A stretch of 64,000 nucleotides of DNA from Trichococcus paludicola (GCF_003052295.1 NZ_QBLC01000002.1:372001-436000), one strand, 5' to 3'. Shown: positions 10,508 to 20,408, counted from the first letter of the stretch. Made by a program: numbers and translations. The notes: generated from the letters alone by a model not told the origin.

Positions 10508-11536
10508 TTATTTGATGAACATAGCATCGCCGAAACTGAAGAATCGGTACTTTTCTTTGACTGCGTGCTCGTAAGCAGACAAGACGTTGTCTCTGCCGGC
10601 AAAAGCACTGACCAGCATGACCAAGGTCGATTTCGGCAGATGGAAATTGGTGATGATGCCTTGGACAACCTTGAATGAATAGCCGGGCGAAATGAAAATT
10701 TTGGTCCATCCGCTATCCGCCTTGATTTCCCCATCAAATTTCGTGCCGATCGTTTCCAGTGTCCGCACGGAAGTCGTGCCCACAGCCACTATTTTGCCTC
10801 CGTTGGAACGGACCTCATTCAGCGTTTGCGCTGCCTCGTCCGTCAGTTGGTAGAATTCCGAATGCATTTCGTGGCTGGCGATGTCATCGACCGATACCGG
10901 GCGGAAAGTCCCCAAGCCCACATGCAATGTCAGATAGACGATCTTGACGCCTTTATTGGCTACTTCCTCAAGCAGTTCGGACGTGAAATGGAGCCCTGCT
11001 GTCGGTGCCGCTGCGGAGCCGACTTCTTTGGCGTAAACCGTCTGATAACGTTCCTGATCGTCCAGCGTCTCCTTGATGTATGGCGGCAACGGCATTTCGC
11101 CCAGCGATTCCAGTATTTCCAAAAATACGCCGTCATATTTGAAATCCAAAATGCGGCCACCGTGATCCAACGATTGGGTCACTTCGGCCGTCAAGCGTCC
11201 ATCCCCGAAAGAGATGACTGTCCCGACTTTGACCCGTTTGCCTGGTTTGACGAGGGTCTCCCACTCATCCCCTTGGATATTGTTCAAAAGCAGGACTTCG
11301 ATATGCCCGCCCGTGTCCGGTTTGACGCCATGCAGTCGTGCAGGCAGCACACGTGTATTGTTCAGCACCAGCGCATCGCCTTCTTGAAGTTCCTCCACCA
11401 TGTCGGTGAAATGTTTGTCCGTGATTTCTCCAGTCTTGGAGTCCAGGGCAAGAAGCCGGGATGACGAACGATCCAGCAGCGGTGTCTGCGCAATCAACTC
11501 TTCCGGTAAATTAAAATCAAAATCACTTGTCCTCAT
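10508..11536 (-). CDS. queA: S-adenosylmethionine:tRNA ribosyltransferase-isomerase
   Basis: Transfers and isomerises the ribosyl part of AdoMet onto preQ1 in tRNA, forming epoxyqueuosine in the wobble position of His, Asp, Asn and Tyr tRNAs. It is 342 aa, with the family N-terminus '[14 protein letters not shown]' and the signature '[13 protein letters not shown]'; '[10 protein letters not shown]' and 'GTTSVRTLE' are also present. It is 16 nt downstream of ruvB, giving the common ruvA-ruvB-queA operon, and ends at a strong hairpin. No preQ1 riboswitch is evident upstream, so control likely follows ruvAB. Confidence 0.96.
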   Translation of the reverse strand: MRTSDFDFNLPEELIAQTPLLDRSSSRLLALDSKTGEITDKHFTDMVEELQEGDALVLNNTRVLPARLHGVKPDTGGHIEVLLLNNIQGDEWETLVKPGKRVKVGTVISFGDGRLTAEVTQSLDHGGRILDFKYDGVFLEILESLGEMPLPPYIKETLDDQERYQTVYAKEVGSAAAPTAGLHFTSELLEEVANKGVKIVYLTLHVGLGTFRPVSVDDIASHEMHSEFYQLTDEAAQTLNEVRSNGGKIVAVGTTSVRTLETIGTKFDGEIKADSGWTKIFISPGYSFKVVQGIITNFHLPKSTLVMLVSAFAGRDNVLSAYEHAVKEKYRFFSFGDAMFIK

Positions 11537-11552
11537 TGATAAAATACCTCAC

Positions 11553-12566
11553 TTATTTTTCTGTATCATACGTGATCCCCAAATGGTCATAGGCCATAGG
11601 GGTCGCTACCCTGCCGCGCGGGGTGCGCTGCAGGAAGCCCAATTGGAGCAGATAGGGTTCGTACATGTCCTCTATCGTTTCCATTTCTTCGCCGATGTTG
11701 GCGGCTATCGTCGAAAGACCGACGGGGCCGCCGTTATAGAACCGGATCATCGTCGTCAATATTTGCCGATCCAAGTCATCAAGGCCTTTGTTGTCCACGC
11801 TCAAAATGGACAAAGCCTTGTCGGCGATTTCCTTCGTGATCAGGCCGTCGCGATAGACTTGGGCGAAATCGCGCACACGGCGGAGCAGCCTGTTGGCAAC
11901 ACGCGGGGTGCCTCTGGATCTCAAGGCGATTTCGACAGCGCCTGACTCATCGATTTTCGTTGACAAAACATCCGAAGAGCGATGGACGATCTGTCGGAGA
12001 TCCTCGAGGCTGTAATATTCCATCCGCGAAACGATCCCGAACCGGTCACGCAAGGGAGCCGAAAGACTGCCGGCTTTGGTCGTGGCACCAACCAGCGTGA
12101 ACGGCGGCAAGGTAAAGTGGACCGGATGGGCTGTCGGCCCTTGCCCGATGATGATGTCCACATAATAATCCTCCATGGCAGAGTACAGCACTTCCTCCAC
12201 GATCCGCGGCAAGCGATGGATTTCATCGATGAAGAGGACATCCCCCGCTTCCAGCTCATTGAGCAATACCATCAGGTCGCCCGGCCGTTCGATTGCGGGC
12301 CCGCTCGTGCTGTGGATGCGGACATCCAATTCGTTGGCGATGACCATCGCCAGTGTCGTTTTACCCAACCCGGGCGGCCCGTACAACAACACATGATCCA
12401 AGGCTTCACTACGCGCTTTCGCGGCCTGGATGTACACTTTCAGTTCATTTTTCACTTTGTCTTGGCCGATGTATTGCGCCATCATTTGCGGCCGCAATGT
12501 TTTTTCGATCAAATCTTCTGTTAGGTCTTCCGTATTCCCGGAAACGATTCTGTTTTCAGCTGTCAT
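11553..12566 (-). CDS. ruvB: Holliday junction ATP-dependent helicase RuvB
   Basis: AAA+ motor that drives branch migration of Holliday junctions with RuvA. It is 337 aa, with Walker A '[11 protein letters not shown]', Walker B 'FIDEIHRL', sensor region '[20 protein letters not shown]', and the C-terminal winged helix ending '[17 protein letters not shown]'. The ATG has AGGGTGAT upstream. It starts 5 nt after the ruvA stop, implying translational coupling. A LexA-like box upstream of ruvA suggests SOS induction of the pair. Confidence 0.97.
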   Translation of the reverse strand: MTAENRIVSGNTEDLTEDLIEKTLRPQMMAQYIGQDKVKNELKVYIQAAKARSEALDHVLLYGPPGLGKTTLAMVIANELDVRIHSTSGPAIERPGDLMVLLNELEAGDVLFIDEIHRLPRIVEEVLYSAMEDYYVDIIIGQGPTAHPVHFTLPPFTLVGATTKAGSLSAPLRDRFGIVSRMEYYSLEDLRQIVHRSSDVLSTKIDESGAVEIALRSRGTPRVANRLLRRVRDFAQVYRDGLITKEIADKALSILSVDNKGLDDLDRQILTTMIRFYNGGPVGLSTIAANIGEEMETIEDMYEPYLLQLGFLQRTPRGRVATPMAYDHLGITYDTEK

Positions 12567-12571
12567 CTATA

Positions 12572-13183
12572 TCACCCTTTTAAAAGTAGCTTGAATGCCG
12601 TACGAAGCACTTCTTCGGCGCTGGAATAGTTTTCTTTTTCCAACAGCGGCAGTATTTTCTTCACTTCACGGTCCGAATATCCTAAACCGGCCAAAGCCTC
12701 CAAAGCTTCCGTCAACACAGCCGACTGTGCGCCAGCAGTTTCATGGACCGGATGCTCTTCCATCCAATACGTATCGGGGAGCAATTCGCCGAGTTTGCCT
12801 TTCAAGTCCAAGATGATCTGCGAGGCTGTCTTTTTGCCTACACCCGGGAATTTCACCAAATAACCCACATTATCCGTTTCGATCGCTTGAATCAGCCCCA
12901 GATGATCATCGCTCGCCAATATGGACAAGCCACTCTTCGGTCCGATTCCGGAGACGCTGATCAGTTTCAAGTACAACTGCTTTTCCGTATAATCCTTGAA
13001 ACCAAAAAGTGTGATTGCATCCTCGCGGACTGCCTGATAGATGTAAAACGTTATCTCTTGGTTCAGGCTTCCGGAGAACCGGAAAGGATTCGCCACCTGC
13101 AATTGGTAGCCGATGCCACCGTTCTCCAGAACCACATAAAGCGGCCCCACATAGACTAATTTACCTTTTATGTATTCGTACAT
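12572..13183 (-). CDS. ruvA: Holliday junction branch migration protein RuvA
   Basis: Tetrameric protein that binds four-way junctions and recruits RuvB. About 203 aa from the chosen ATG (MYEYIKGKLVYVGP), which fits both the family N-terminus and an AGGAG 7 nt upstream; longer in-frame starts lack support. It has an N-terminal OB fold, helix-hairpin-helix motifs around 'VSGIGPKSGLSIL' and 'FPGVGKKTASQIILDL', and a C-terminal RuvB-contacting domain with 'ALAGLGYSDREVKKIL'. First gene of ruvA-ruvB-queA. Confidence 0.95.
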   Translation of the reverse strand: MYEYIKGKLVYVGPLYVVLENGGIGYQLQVANPFRFSGSLNQEITFYIYQAVREDAITLFGFKDYTEKQLYLKLISVSGIGPKSGLSILASDDHLGLIQAIETDNVGYLVKFPGVGKKTASQIILDLKGKLGELLPDTYWMEEHPVHETAGAQSAVLTEALEALAGLGYSDREVKKILPLLEKENYSSAEEVLRTAFKLLLKG

Positions 13184-13227
13184 CATCTGACTCCTACTCT
13201 TCATTTCCTGATTGTCATTCATTTTCT

Positions 13228-13294
13228 ATCATAACATAAAACGGAACGGAAATGACAGCCACTCGGCCATCTTATATGCGGGAACATTCGTTTG
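13228..13294 (-). promoter_or_regulatory. ruvA promoter region with LexA-like box
   Basis: A 14-bp element at 13281-13294 reads CAAACGAATGTTCC on the minus strand and matches the Gram-positive LexA consensus CGAACRNRYGTTYC at 13 of 14 positions. A TATGAT -10 lies at 13228-13233 about 45 nt before the ruvA ATG; its -35 is poor. The box sits between the msrB terminator and the promoter. Confidence 0.6.
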
Positions 13295-13314
13295 GTCTGT
13301 ATGAGCTAAAAAAA

Positions 13315-13339
13315 GTCCCAGGACCGGTAGCCATGGGAC
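13315..13339 (-). terminator. Terminator of msrB
   Basis: 6-bp GTCCCA/TGGGAC stem with further pairing inside. It is followed on the minus strand by eight Ts, about 14 nt after the msrB stop. Confidence 0.75.
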
Positions 13340-13352
13340 GTGTCTTTGCTGC

Positions 13353-13784
13353 CTATTCGAATAATTGTTTATATTCAGAGTACCCTTCTGCATCCAATTG
13401 ATTATAAGGAACAAAGCGCATCGCTGCTGAATTGATGCAATAGCGCAGTCCGCCCAATTCTGCAGGGCCATCCTCAAAAACATGCCCCAGGTGGGAATCA
13501 GCTTGAGCGCTGCGGACTTCTGTACGTTTGCGCATCAATTTTCGGTCTTCCAGCTCCTTCAGAGTAGAAATCGGTTTTGCAAAAGAAGGCCAACCGCAGC
13601 CGGCATCATACTTGTCGGCAGAACTGAATAAAGGCTCGCCGCTCACGACATCCACATAGATCCCTTTTTCATAAAAATCATCATATTCGCCGGAAAAAGG
13701 TCTTTCCGTAGCTTCGTTCTGGGTCACTTCATATTGTAAAGGCGTCAAGCGCTTCAATTGTTCCTCTTTATTGTCCATCGTCAT
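13353..13784 (-). CDS. msrB: Peptide-methionine (R)-S-oxide reductase MsrB
   Basis: Repairs methionine-R-sulfoxide in proteins using thioredoxin. About 143 aa. Family motifs are 'CGWPSF' in the substrate pocket, '[11 protein letters not shown]', and the catalytic Cys in '[11 protein letters not shown]'. The paired CxxC zinc sites of many MsrB proteins are absent, so this is a zinc-free type; the Cys before GWPSF is a candidate resolving residue. The chosen ATG (MTMDNKEE) follows AGGGG; an in-frame upstream ATG lacks a ribosome site. It is a stand-alone gene between two hairpins, with no MsrA fused or adjacent. Confidence 0.94.
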   Translation of the reverse strand: MTMDNKEEQLKRLTPLQYEVTQNEATERPFSGEYDDFYEKGIYVDVVSGEPLFSSADKYDAGCGWPSFAKPISTLKELEDRKLMRKRTEVRSAQADSHLGHVFEDGPAELGGLRYCINSAAMRFVPYNQLDAEGYSEYKQLFE

Positions 13785-13811
13785 ATCAGACCCCTTTCTT
13801 TTCATTGCTCC

Positions 13812-13840
13812 AGTATATCAAAAAATACAAAAAAGCAGAA
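13812..13840 (-). promoter_or_regulatory. Candidate msrB promoter
   Basis: Minus strand: extended -10 TGaTATACT with a poor -35 (TTCTGC) at 17 nt. The -35 overlaps the upstream DUF937-gene terminator. Confidence 0.45.
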
Positions 13841-13861
13841 CAAAAAAGTCTTGTTCTGCTT
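13833..13861 (-). terminator. Terminator of DUF937 gene
   Basis: 11-bp perfect stem (AAGCAGAACAA with its complement), 7-nt loop, followed on the minus strand by a T-rich run. Confidence 0.8.
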
Positions 13862-13885
13862 CGCACGTACTTCAACAGGTTTGGA

Positions 13886-14491
13886 TTAGAATAGATTCCC
13901 CAAAATGCTTCCCAGAATGCCTCCCAATCCGCCGGTTGCAGCTGGCGTTGTTGTTCCGGATTGTTTAGGGAAGAGATCGGTGATGTCGAAATTTTTCGTG
14001 GCTGCTTCCTCAGCTTGTTTGGAGAAGATGTCGGTCTGTTTAGCAACACCGTCGGAATCCAATCCATCAGCATCCTTTTTGTCAGCCAGCATGCCCAGGA
14101 TCATCGGCGCCATGGAAGCCAAAACCTTGGAAACTTCGGATTTGCTGATGCCTGTTTGGGCAGCAATCTGATCCACGACTTTATCCTTATCCCCAAAGGC
14201 ATGATCCAATATTTTATCGCCATCATCCGTATCGGCTTTCTTGACAACATCTTCGATAGAGGATACGTCTTTCGTCTGACCTTTGTGTTTTTCCAATGCA
14301 TTTGATAAGGAATCTTTTCCGGATTTTGACTCTGCGTTTTTGCTTAATGCCCGAAGGATCAAGGGAATTGCCACAACAGCCAATTTCGGCAAAATGCTTG
14401 CATCAACGCCCGTTTTGCTGCCCAGAGCCTGGATCGAACTTTCTTTGTTCAGTTCCCCCATCATTTCGGAAATATCATTGATTTGCACCAT
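13886..14491 (-). CDS. DUF937 domain protein
   Basis: About 201 residues matching the DUF937 (YidB-like) pattern: an N-terminal helical segment 'MGELNKESSIQALGSKTG' and 'LPKLAVVAIPLILRALSKNA', a second copy-like segment 'VDQIAAQTGISKSEVSKVLA' and 'MAPMILGMLADKK', then a low-complexity tail 'GGLGGILGSILGNLF'. The two helical blocks look like an internal duplication. Function is unknown and no catalytic motif is visible. The ATG follows AGGAG by 8 nt. It is flanked by its own promoter and terminator, so probably monocistronic. Confidence 0.8.
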   Translation of the reverse strand: MVQINDISEMMGELNKESSIQALGSKTGVDASILPKLAVVAIPLILRALSKNAESKSGKDSLSNALEKHKGQTKDVSSIEDVVKKADTDDGDKILDHAFGDKDKVVDQIAAQTGISKSEVSKVLASMAPMILGMLADKKDADGLDSDGVAKQTDIFSKQAEEAATKNFDITDLFPKQSGTTTPAATGGLGGILGSILGNLF

Positions 14492-14525
14492 TTTTTCCAC
14501 TCCTATCTCTTATTTAACTATCCTG

Positions 14526-14554
14526 ATTTTACAATAAATAAGCAGAAATAAGAA
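14526..14554 (-). promoter_or_regulatory. Candidate promoter of DUF937 gene
   Basis: Minus strand: TTCTTA, 17-nt spacer, TAAAAT. It is located between the mutL stop and the DUF937 gene start. Confidence 0.45.
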
Positions 14555-14565
14555 ATGATACGCTT

Positions 14566-16596
14566 TTAGTGCGGGTCCTGAATCCGTTTGAACATCTTCT
14601 CCATATCCTGATTGGAGAATTGGATCAGCACCGGCCGGCCGTGCGGACAATTGTATGGGTTATCCGTTTTTGCAAGATCAATCAATAATTGTCGTGCTTC
14701 ATTGTCGCTGATGAAATGATTCGCCTTGATCGAGCGCTTGCAGCTCATCATGATGGCAGTGGCTTCGCGAAGTTTCTTGATGGAGATATCTCCTTCAGTC
14801 AAAAACATCTCCACCAGTTCCTTCAAAATTTCTTCCTCCTCACCCGGTGTAAACCAGGCAGGATGTTTTTCGACGATAAAACTGTTTTGGCCGAACGGTT
14901 CCAGGAACAGGCCCATTTCTTCCAATACCTCGCGGCTTTCCTGGATCAGATGAAATTCATTCACCGGATAATCCAACATGATCGGTATCAACAAACCTTG
15001 GAGGTCGGTAGAAACCTTGCCTATCTCCTCGCGGTAATATTCATATTTGATGCGTTCTTGGGCAGCGTGCTGATCGATGATATAAAGGCCATTTTCGTTC
15101 TGCGCGAACAGGTAAGTGCCGTGCATCTGGCCAAAAAAGTGCAAATCTGGGAACGGCCGCTTGCTCACCGGTCCCTTCTCCGTCTCGGCTTCGACTTTCT
15201 GAACGGTTTTCATGATTGGTTCTTCATGGGCAGCCGGATTTTTTGGCTCGGAAAATAGATAAGGTGCGCTCGGTTCGGTGCGGTCCAGCTTTGGCTGGTC
15301 ACTGAACGGCACAACGTAAGTTTCTTGTTCTTCACTTGAAAGTGGCTGTTCTTCACGAGTTTCAGCTTCTGCAGAATCTGTAAAGGACTTTATGGATTCG
15401 TCATTTTCCTTTTGAAGCGGCGCGTTGTCCCATGATGTCTCCAAAGAGCGGAAATCCTCATTTTCACTTGTCGCCGGCAGCTTCGTTTCCGTTTCTTGCA
15501 CGAACTCTTGGTCGAATGACCGGAAAGAGACGCTCAATTGCTCGGTCCGGACCGATTCAACAGGACTCTGACGTTTGAATTTCAGATTTTCGATGCCGCT
15601 CGGGATGCGTTCTTCGGTCCGCAAAACAGCAGCGATTGCGTTTTGGATCAATTCCCCGAGCTCTTTTTCTTTGCTGATCCTGACTTCTTTTTTTGAAGGG
15701 TGGACGTTCACATCCAACAGCAGGGAATCCGCATCCATCACAATGACAGCGAGCGGATACCTTCCGACCATCAACTTGGAACCATAGCCATCGATGATGG
15801 CTTTATTCAAAGCGTAATTTTTTATGAAACGCCCGTTCAGTATCAAGGTTATATAGTTGCGGCTTGCCCGCGTCGTGTCCGGCAAGCTGATGTAGCCCTT
15901 CACTTTGAAGTCCAGATTTTCGCCCTCGATCAATTTCATCTTCTTGGCCGTCATAGTCCCATAGACGCCCGCGATGGTCTGGCGCAGATCGCCATTGCCT
16001 GCCGTATGCAAGAGTTGGTTCCCCTCATGATGCAAACGGAAAGCGATTTCCGGATGACTCAAGGCGATCCGGTTCATGATGTCTGTGATGTTCGACAACT
16101 CAGCCTGGAGGGACCGGATGTATTTCAAACGGGCTGGTGTGTTGTAAAACAGGTCTTCAACGATGATCGTGGTTCCTTTACGCGATTTGTTGGGCCTTTC
16201 CTCTCCGATGACACCGCCCCTTATGGACAAGTAAGTGCCGCTTTGATCGGCGACAGCCGTTTCGATCGAAACTTTGGCAACCGAAGCGATACTGGGCAAA
16301 GCTTCACCCCGAAATCCCAGCGAGTGGATGCGGAAAAGATCATCCTGCGTATAGATTTTGCTGGTCGCGTGCCGCGTAAAGGCAAGTTTCACCTCGTCCG
16401 CCGCGATGCCGTCGCCATTGTCGGTGACCTGCACCTTTTTTAATCCTGCCTCTTCGATGAAAACATCGATCTGCGTACTGTTGGCATCGATCGCATTCTC
16501 CACCAATTCCTTAACGACCGACGCCGGGCGTTCGATCACTTCCCCGGCAGCGATTTGGTTTGTCAATATTTGGGAAAGCTCCCTGATTTTGGCCAT
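14566..16596 (-). CDS. mutL: DNA mismatch repair protein MutL
   Basis: GHKL ATPase and nicking endonuclease of mismatch repair. About 676 aa. N-terminal ATPase motifs are 'ELVENAIDANSTQIDV', 'VTDNGDGI' and 'GFRGEALPSIASVAKV'. The middle is a variable acidic linker (about 330-460). The C-terminal endonuclease site is 'IIDQHAAQERIKYE', with 'MSCKRSIKANH' and 'CPHGRPVLIQF', so this is a latent-endonuclease MutL typical of bacteria without MutH. The ATG (MAKIREL) follows AGGTGA and sits 10 nt after the mutS stop. Confidence 0.96.
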   Translation of the reverse strand: MAKIRELSQILTNQIAAGEVIERPASVVKELVENAIDANSTQIDVFIEEAGLKKVQVTDNGDGIAADEVKLAFTRHATSKIYTQDDLFRIHSLGFRGEALPSIASVAKVSIETAVADQSGTYLSIRGGVIGEERPNKSRKGTTIIVEDLFYNTPARLKYIRSLQAELSNITDIMNRIALSHPEIAFRLHHEGNQLLHTAGNGDLRQTIAGVYGTMTAKKMKLIEGENLDFKVKGYISLPDTTRASRNYITLILNGRFIKNYALNKAIIDGYGSKLMVGRYPLAVIVMDADSLLLDVNVHPSKKEVRISKEKELGELIQNAIAAVLRTEERIPSGIENLKFKRQSPVESVRTEQLSVSFRSFDQEFVQETETKLPATSENEDFRSLETSWDNAPLQKENDESIKSFTDSAEAETREEQPLSSEEQETYVVPFSDQPKLDRTEPSAPYLFSEPKNPAAHEEPIMKTVQKVEAETEKGPVSKRPFPDLHFFGQMHGTYLFAQNENGLYIIDQHAAQERIKYEYYREEIGKVSTDLQGLLIPIMLDYPVNEFHLIQESREVLEEMGLFLEPFGQNSFIVEKHPAWFTPGEEEEILKELVEMFLTEGDISIKKLREATAIMMSCKRSIKANHFISDNEARQLLIDLAKTDNPYNCPHGRPVLIQFSNQDMEKMFKRIQDPH

Positions 16597-16605
16597 CGTT
16601 CTCAC

Positions 16606-19197
16606 CTACTTTTTTTGCGATTTCAGCAATTTTTTCCAACTGTCTATCATCAGCATGGCTTGCATCGGTGTGCAATCCTCCAGAGCCAATTCCGACAATT
16701 CATCGAGAATGTGCTTCTCGTTCGGATGCATCGCGCTCTCTTGGAACAGCGCCAATTGTTCGATCGTATCATCCGGAACAGGCACGTCCGATCCTGAATG
16801 CAGCATGTGCTGTTCATTCAATGAATTGAGGATGACTTGCGCCTCTGAAATCAAATCATTCGGCATACCAGCCAGCTTGGCTACATGTAGGCCATAACTT
16901 TTGTCTGCTGGTCCCTGCATCAGTTTATGCAGAAACACCAATTCTCCGTCTTTTTCAATTGCCCCGACATGAACATTCTTTGTCCCCGCCAAATCGGCTT
17001 CAAGTTGGGTCAATTCATGGTAATGCGTCGAAAATAGCGTTTTGCCTTTGATGGTGCGATCGATGTAACGCAGAATCGCTTCCGCCAAGGCCATGCCGTC
17101 ATACGTGGCAGTCCCTCTGCCGATTTCGTCGAATAAAATCAGACTCTTATCGGTCGCGAATCGAAGCGCTTGGTTCGTTTCGACCATTTCGACCATGAAT
17201 GTGCTCTGCCCGGAATAGAGGTCATCCGCCGCACCTATGCGGGTAAATATTTGGTCAAAGATAGGTAAATGGGCCTTTTCGGCCGGCACAAAACAACCCA
17301 TTTGGGCCAGGATGACAATCAGCGCAACCTGACGCATGTAGGTGCTCTTACCTGACATATTCGGTCCGGTAATGAGCAAGATATGATTGTCCTTATCCAT
17401 GGAAATACTGTTGGGCACAAATTTATCTTTGCCGATGACACGTTCCACAACCGGATGCCGGCCTTCTTTGATGGACAGGTTCCGGTCGCTGTTGCTCAAT
17501 TCCGGCTTGGAAAAATGATAGGCTTCGCTGACGTGGGCGAACGATTGAAGTACATCGATTTCTGCGACCAGTTTGGCCAGTGCCTGCAACTGTCGGCTGT
17601 ATCCTTTTATCTCTTCCCGCAGTGCTACGAACAGCTCATGCTCCAATTCGACAGACTTTTCTTCCGCCTCCAAAATAAGCGTTTCTTTCTCCTTCAATGC
17701 AGGCGTGACGAAACGTTCTGCATTGGCGAGCGTCTGTTTGCGCTCATACGTGCCTTCAGGCAGCGCCGCAAGGTTCGCCTTCGTCACCTCTATGTAATAG
17801 CCAAAAATACGGTTGTAGCCGATTTTCAGCGTTTTGATGCCGGTTTTTTCTCTTTCCTCTTTTTGCAGCATCGCTATCCAAAGTTTCCCGTTGTTCATCG
17901 CATCGCGGTAGCGATCCAATTGTTCATGGTAGCCGTCGCGGATAATATTGCCTTCCGTGATCTGGATTGGCGGATTATCCGTAATCGCCCGCTCAATCAG
18001 TTCGATGACTTCTGGGTAAGCTTCCAATTTGTCGATGACAGCCTGCCAAACATCCGGTTCATCGATTGCAGCGATGGCTTGGACCAATCCTGGAATCTGC
18101 TGCAACGAGGTTTTCAGCTGGATCAGATCTCGGCCGTTGATATTGCCCAATGACACTCGGGCGACCAAACGTTCCAGATCATACACCGATGTCAAGGCGT
18201 CATTGATGTCCATTCGTTCAAAGTAGTGATTGACTAGCGACTCTACTTTCCGTTGTCTTTTGAGTATGTCGCTCAGGTTGATCAACGGCTTTTCCAGCCA
18301 TTGTTTTAGCATTCGTCCGCCCATAGCCGTTTTGGTTTCATCCAGCGTCCACAACAGGCTGCCTTTCTTCTGCTGCGTCCGGATGGATGCGGCCAGCTCG
18401 AGGTTGCGCCGCGCATAGGTATCCATCTTCAGGAAAGCGTCCGTTTGATAGGCGACGGCTTTTTGGAGGTGGGACAGGCTGCGCTTTTGGGTATCCGAAA
18501 GATAGCTCAATAACAGGACAAGCACATCTTTTTCCGACTGTTGCGGCAATTCCGCAACCAGATCGTGGAAGTCCGTTTCCGGAATCAGCTTCGCCTGGAT
18601 GGAAACCAGGATACCGAAGTGTTTTTCCAACTTCTCTTCAAGCTCTTCGGCTGTTTTTGTGTCCAGGACGATCTCTTTGAACGGCAATGTCTGGAGCTCA
18701 TTGAATACGGCGTCTTCATTGGTCAGAAGGGTGACTTTCAGTTCCCCCGTTCCGATATCGACATATCCCAGCCCATAACCGCCTGCTTCGTTTTTGATGA
18801 CGCTGGCTAAGTAATTATTCGTCTTGCTTTCGCTGCCGTTCTCATTCAGGAATGTCCCGGGCGTAATGACCCGCACGACTTCCCGCCGTACCATGCCTTT
18901 TGTCAGTTTGGCATCTTCCATCTGTTCGCAAACGGCGACTTTGTGCCCCATTTCCACGAGTCTGCGGATGTATTCCGCCGCCGCATGATAAGGAACCCCG
19001 CACATGGGAATCGGTTCATCGGCATTTTTATTGCGGCTTGTCAGCGTGATTTCCAGTAATTTTGCGGCCTTCATGGCATCATCATGGAACAATTCATAGA
19101 AATCGCCCAAGCGGTAGAACAAAAACGCATCCGGATACTGTTCTTTTATGGATAAGTATTGCTCCATCATGGGCGTGTTTTTAGTCTTCTGTGGCAT
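16606..19197 (-). CDS. mutS: DNA mismatch repair protein MutS
   Basis: Recognises mismatches and small loops and recruits MutL. It is 863 aa. The N-terminal mismatch-binding domain has 'FYRLGDFYELFHDDA', with the Phe-x-Glu-type reading motif in 'DFYELF'. The ATPase has Walker A 'GPNMSGKSTYMRQVALI' and signature 'DEIGRGTATYDGMALAEA'. The GAGGTGA ribosome site is well spaced from the ATG. It lies in ymdB-ricA-mutS-mutL, the same order as in Bacillus minus the sporulation genes. Confidence 0.97.
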   Translation of the reverse strand: MPQKTKNTPMMEQYLSIKEQYPDAFLFYRLGDFYELFHDDAMKAAKLLEITLTSRNKNADEPIPMCGVPYHAAAEYIRRLVEMGHKVAVCEQMEDAKLTKGMVRREVVRVITPGTFLNENGSESKTNNYLASVIKNEAGGYGLGYVDIGTGELKVTLLTNEDAVFNELQTLPFKEIVLDTKTAEELEEKLEKHFGILVSIQAKLIPETDFHDLVAELPQQSEKDVLVLLLSYLSDTQKRSLSHLQKAVAYQTDAFLKMDTYARRNLELAASIRTQQKKGSLLWTLDETKTAMGGRMLKQWLEKPLINLSDILKRQRKVESLVNHYFERMDINDALTSVYDLERLVARVSLGNINGRDLIQLKTSLQQIPGLVQAIAAIDEPDVWQAVIDKLEAYPEVIELIERAITDNPPIQITEGNIIRDGYHEQLDRYRDAMNNGKLWIAMLQKEEREKTGIKTLKIGYNRIFGYYIEVTKANLAALPEGTYERKQTLANAERFVTPALKEKETLILEAEEKSVELEHELFVALREEIKGYSRQLQALAKLVAEIDVLQSFAHVSEAYHFSKPELSNSDRNLSIKEGRHPVVERVIGKDKFVPNSISMDKDNHILLITGPNMSGKSTYMRQVALIVILAQMGCFVPAEKAHLPIFDQIFTRIGAADDLYSGQSTFMVEMVETNQALRFATDKSLILFDEIGRGTATYDGMALAEAILRYIDRTIKGKTLFSTHYHELTQLEADLAGTKNVHVGAIEKDGELVFLHKLMQGPADKSYGLHVAKLAGMPNDLISEAQVILNSLNEQHMLHSGSDVPVPDDTIEQLALFQESAMHPNEKHILDELSELALEDCTPMQAMLMIDSWKKLLKSQKK

Positions 19198-19230
19198 TCT
19201 TTCACCTCAATTAATATATCTCTTCAATCC

Positions 19231-19605
19231 TCATGCTTTATCTTTTTCGATAGCGTCATCGACGCCGCGTTGGATGATGCTGATGACATTTTCCAATAGT
19301 TCGTTGGCATCCCATAAAGCTTCGCGGTATTGTTGGACAGCTATGCTGTCCTTCAATTGCTTGTTCAGCTCCGCTAATTCAGTGGCTGTTTTTTCTGCCG
19401 CTGCCGGCTTAGCATAATGTTCAAAAGCCGCGGCTTCTTTCTGCTTGCTTTTGATGGTTTCAACCAATTGTTCCAGCGCCCGATTGTCTTTTGTGTTTTC
19501 TTCGGCCTCTTGATAGTGGACGATCACTTCATTTTTTTTCAAAATTTCGATCAGGCTGTTCAATTCTGCTTCTGCCGGGCCTTCGATAGGCAGTTCTTGG
19601 GTCAA
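19231..19605 (-). CDS. ricA: YlbF/YmcA-family protein (RicA-like)
   Basis: About 124-residue all-helical protein of the YlbF/YmcA family. In Bacillus, RicA, RicF and RicT form an iron-sulfur complex that steers RNase Y towards certain mRNAs. The helical core runs from 'EAELNSLIEILKKNEVIVHY' through 'RALEQLVETIKSKQKEAAAF' to 'YREALWDANELLENVISII'. The start is a TTG with GGAGGGG upstream, overlapping the ymdB stop by 4 nt (TTGA), which implies coupling. I chose RicA over RicF from its position before mutS and near rny and ymdB. Cysteines are absent, so a direct [4Fe-4S] role by this subunit is doubtful. Confidence 0.82.
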   Translation of the reverse strand: MTQELPIEGPAEAELNSLIEILKKNEVIVHYQEAEENTKDNRALEQLVETIKSKQKEAAAFEHYAKPAAAEKTATELAELNKQLKDSIAVQQYREALWDANELLENVISIIQRGVDDAIEKDKA

Positions 19606-20408
19606 TAGAATTCCCCTCCAAATGGGCGATCTTCATTAATCACGATGTTCTCGATTTTTACGCACTTACCGGTCTGATCATTGATTTCAATATAGCACCC
19701 GGAAAGCAATTTCCTGCCTTTTTCGGGCACTTCATGCCGAATCGGCATTTGCGTCAGAAATTTTTGGATGATGATTTCTTTTTCGACGCCTAAAATGCTG
19801 TCGTAAGCCCCGGTCATTCCGGCATCCGTCAAATAGCCTGTCCCGTCCGGCAAGATACGCGCATCATTTGTCTGCACATGCGTATGCGTACCGACCACAG
19901 CAGAAACGCGCCCATCCAAATACCAGCCCATCGCTTGTTTTTCGCTGGTCGTTTCGGCATGGAAATCGACAAAGATGCAATTCGTTTCTTTCCGTACCTG
20001 CTCCAGGATTTCATCCGCTTTGCGGAAAGGGTCATCCAGACTGTTCATGAAGACACGTCCGTGCAGGTTCACCACAGCCAATTTCAGTTGGTTCACTTTT
20101 ATGATCGTAAAGCCGATGCCGGGAGTCCCTTCCGGGAAATTAGCCGGACGGATCATTTTATTGGCTGTTCCGATGAATTCGAATATGTCACGGTTATCCC
20201 ACGTATGGTTCCCCATGGTGATGACATCAACACCGGTCTGCAAAAATTCTTTGTAAATTTTTTCCGTTATGCCTCTGCCGCCAGCCGCATTCTCCCCGTT
20301 CACGATAGTCACTTGCGGACGGTAATGTTTCTTCAGTTGTGGGAGTGTATCCTGCAGCATCTGTCTGCCGATTGAACCTACGACATCCCCAATAAATAAT
20401 ACTTTCAT
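19602..20408 (-). CDS. ymdB: YmdB-family metallophosphoesterase
   Basis: Calcineurin-like phosphodiesterase; the Bacillus homologue hydrolyses 2',3'-cyclic nucleotides and affects RNase Y-linked gene expression and biofilm formation. It is 268 aa. The di-metal site is spread over 'FIGDVVGSIGR', 'VNGENAAGG', 'TMGNHTWDN', 'VDFHAETTSEK' and 'VVGTHTHVQTND'. The ATG has an AGAGG-type site. It follows rny by about 140 nt with a terminator in between, and overlaps ricA by 4 nt. Confidence 0.94.
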   Translation of the reverse strand: MKVLFIGDVVGSIGRQMLQDTLPQLKKHYRPQVTIVNGENAAGGRGITEKIYKEFLQTGVDVITMGNHTWDNRDIFEFIGTANKMIRPANFPEGTPGIGFTIIKVNQLKLAVVNLHGRVFMNSLDDPFRKADEILEQVRKETNCIFVDFHAETTSEKQAMGWYLDGRVSAVVGTHTHVQTNDARILPDGTGYLTDAGMTGAYDSILGVEKEIIIQKFLTQMPIRHEVPEKGRKLLSGCYIEINDQTGKCVKIENIVINEDRPFGGEFY

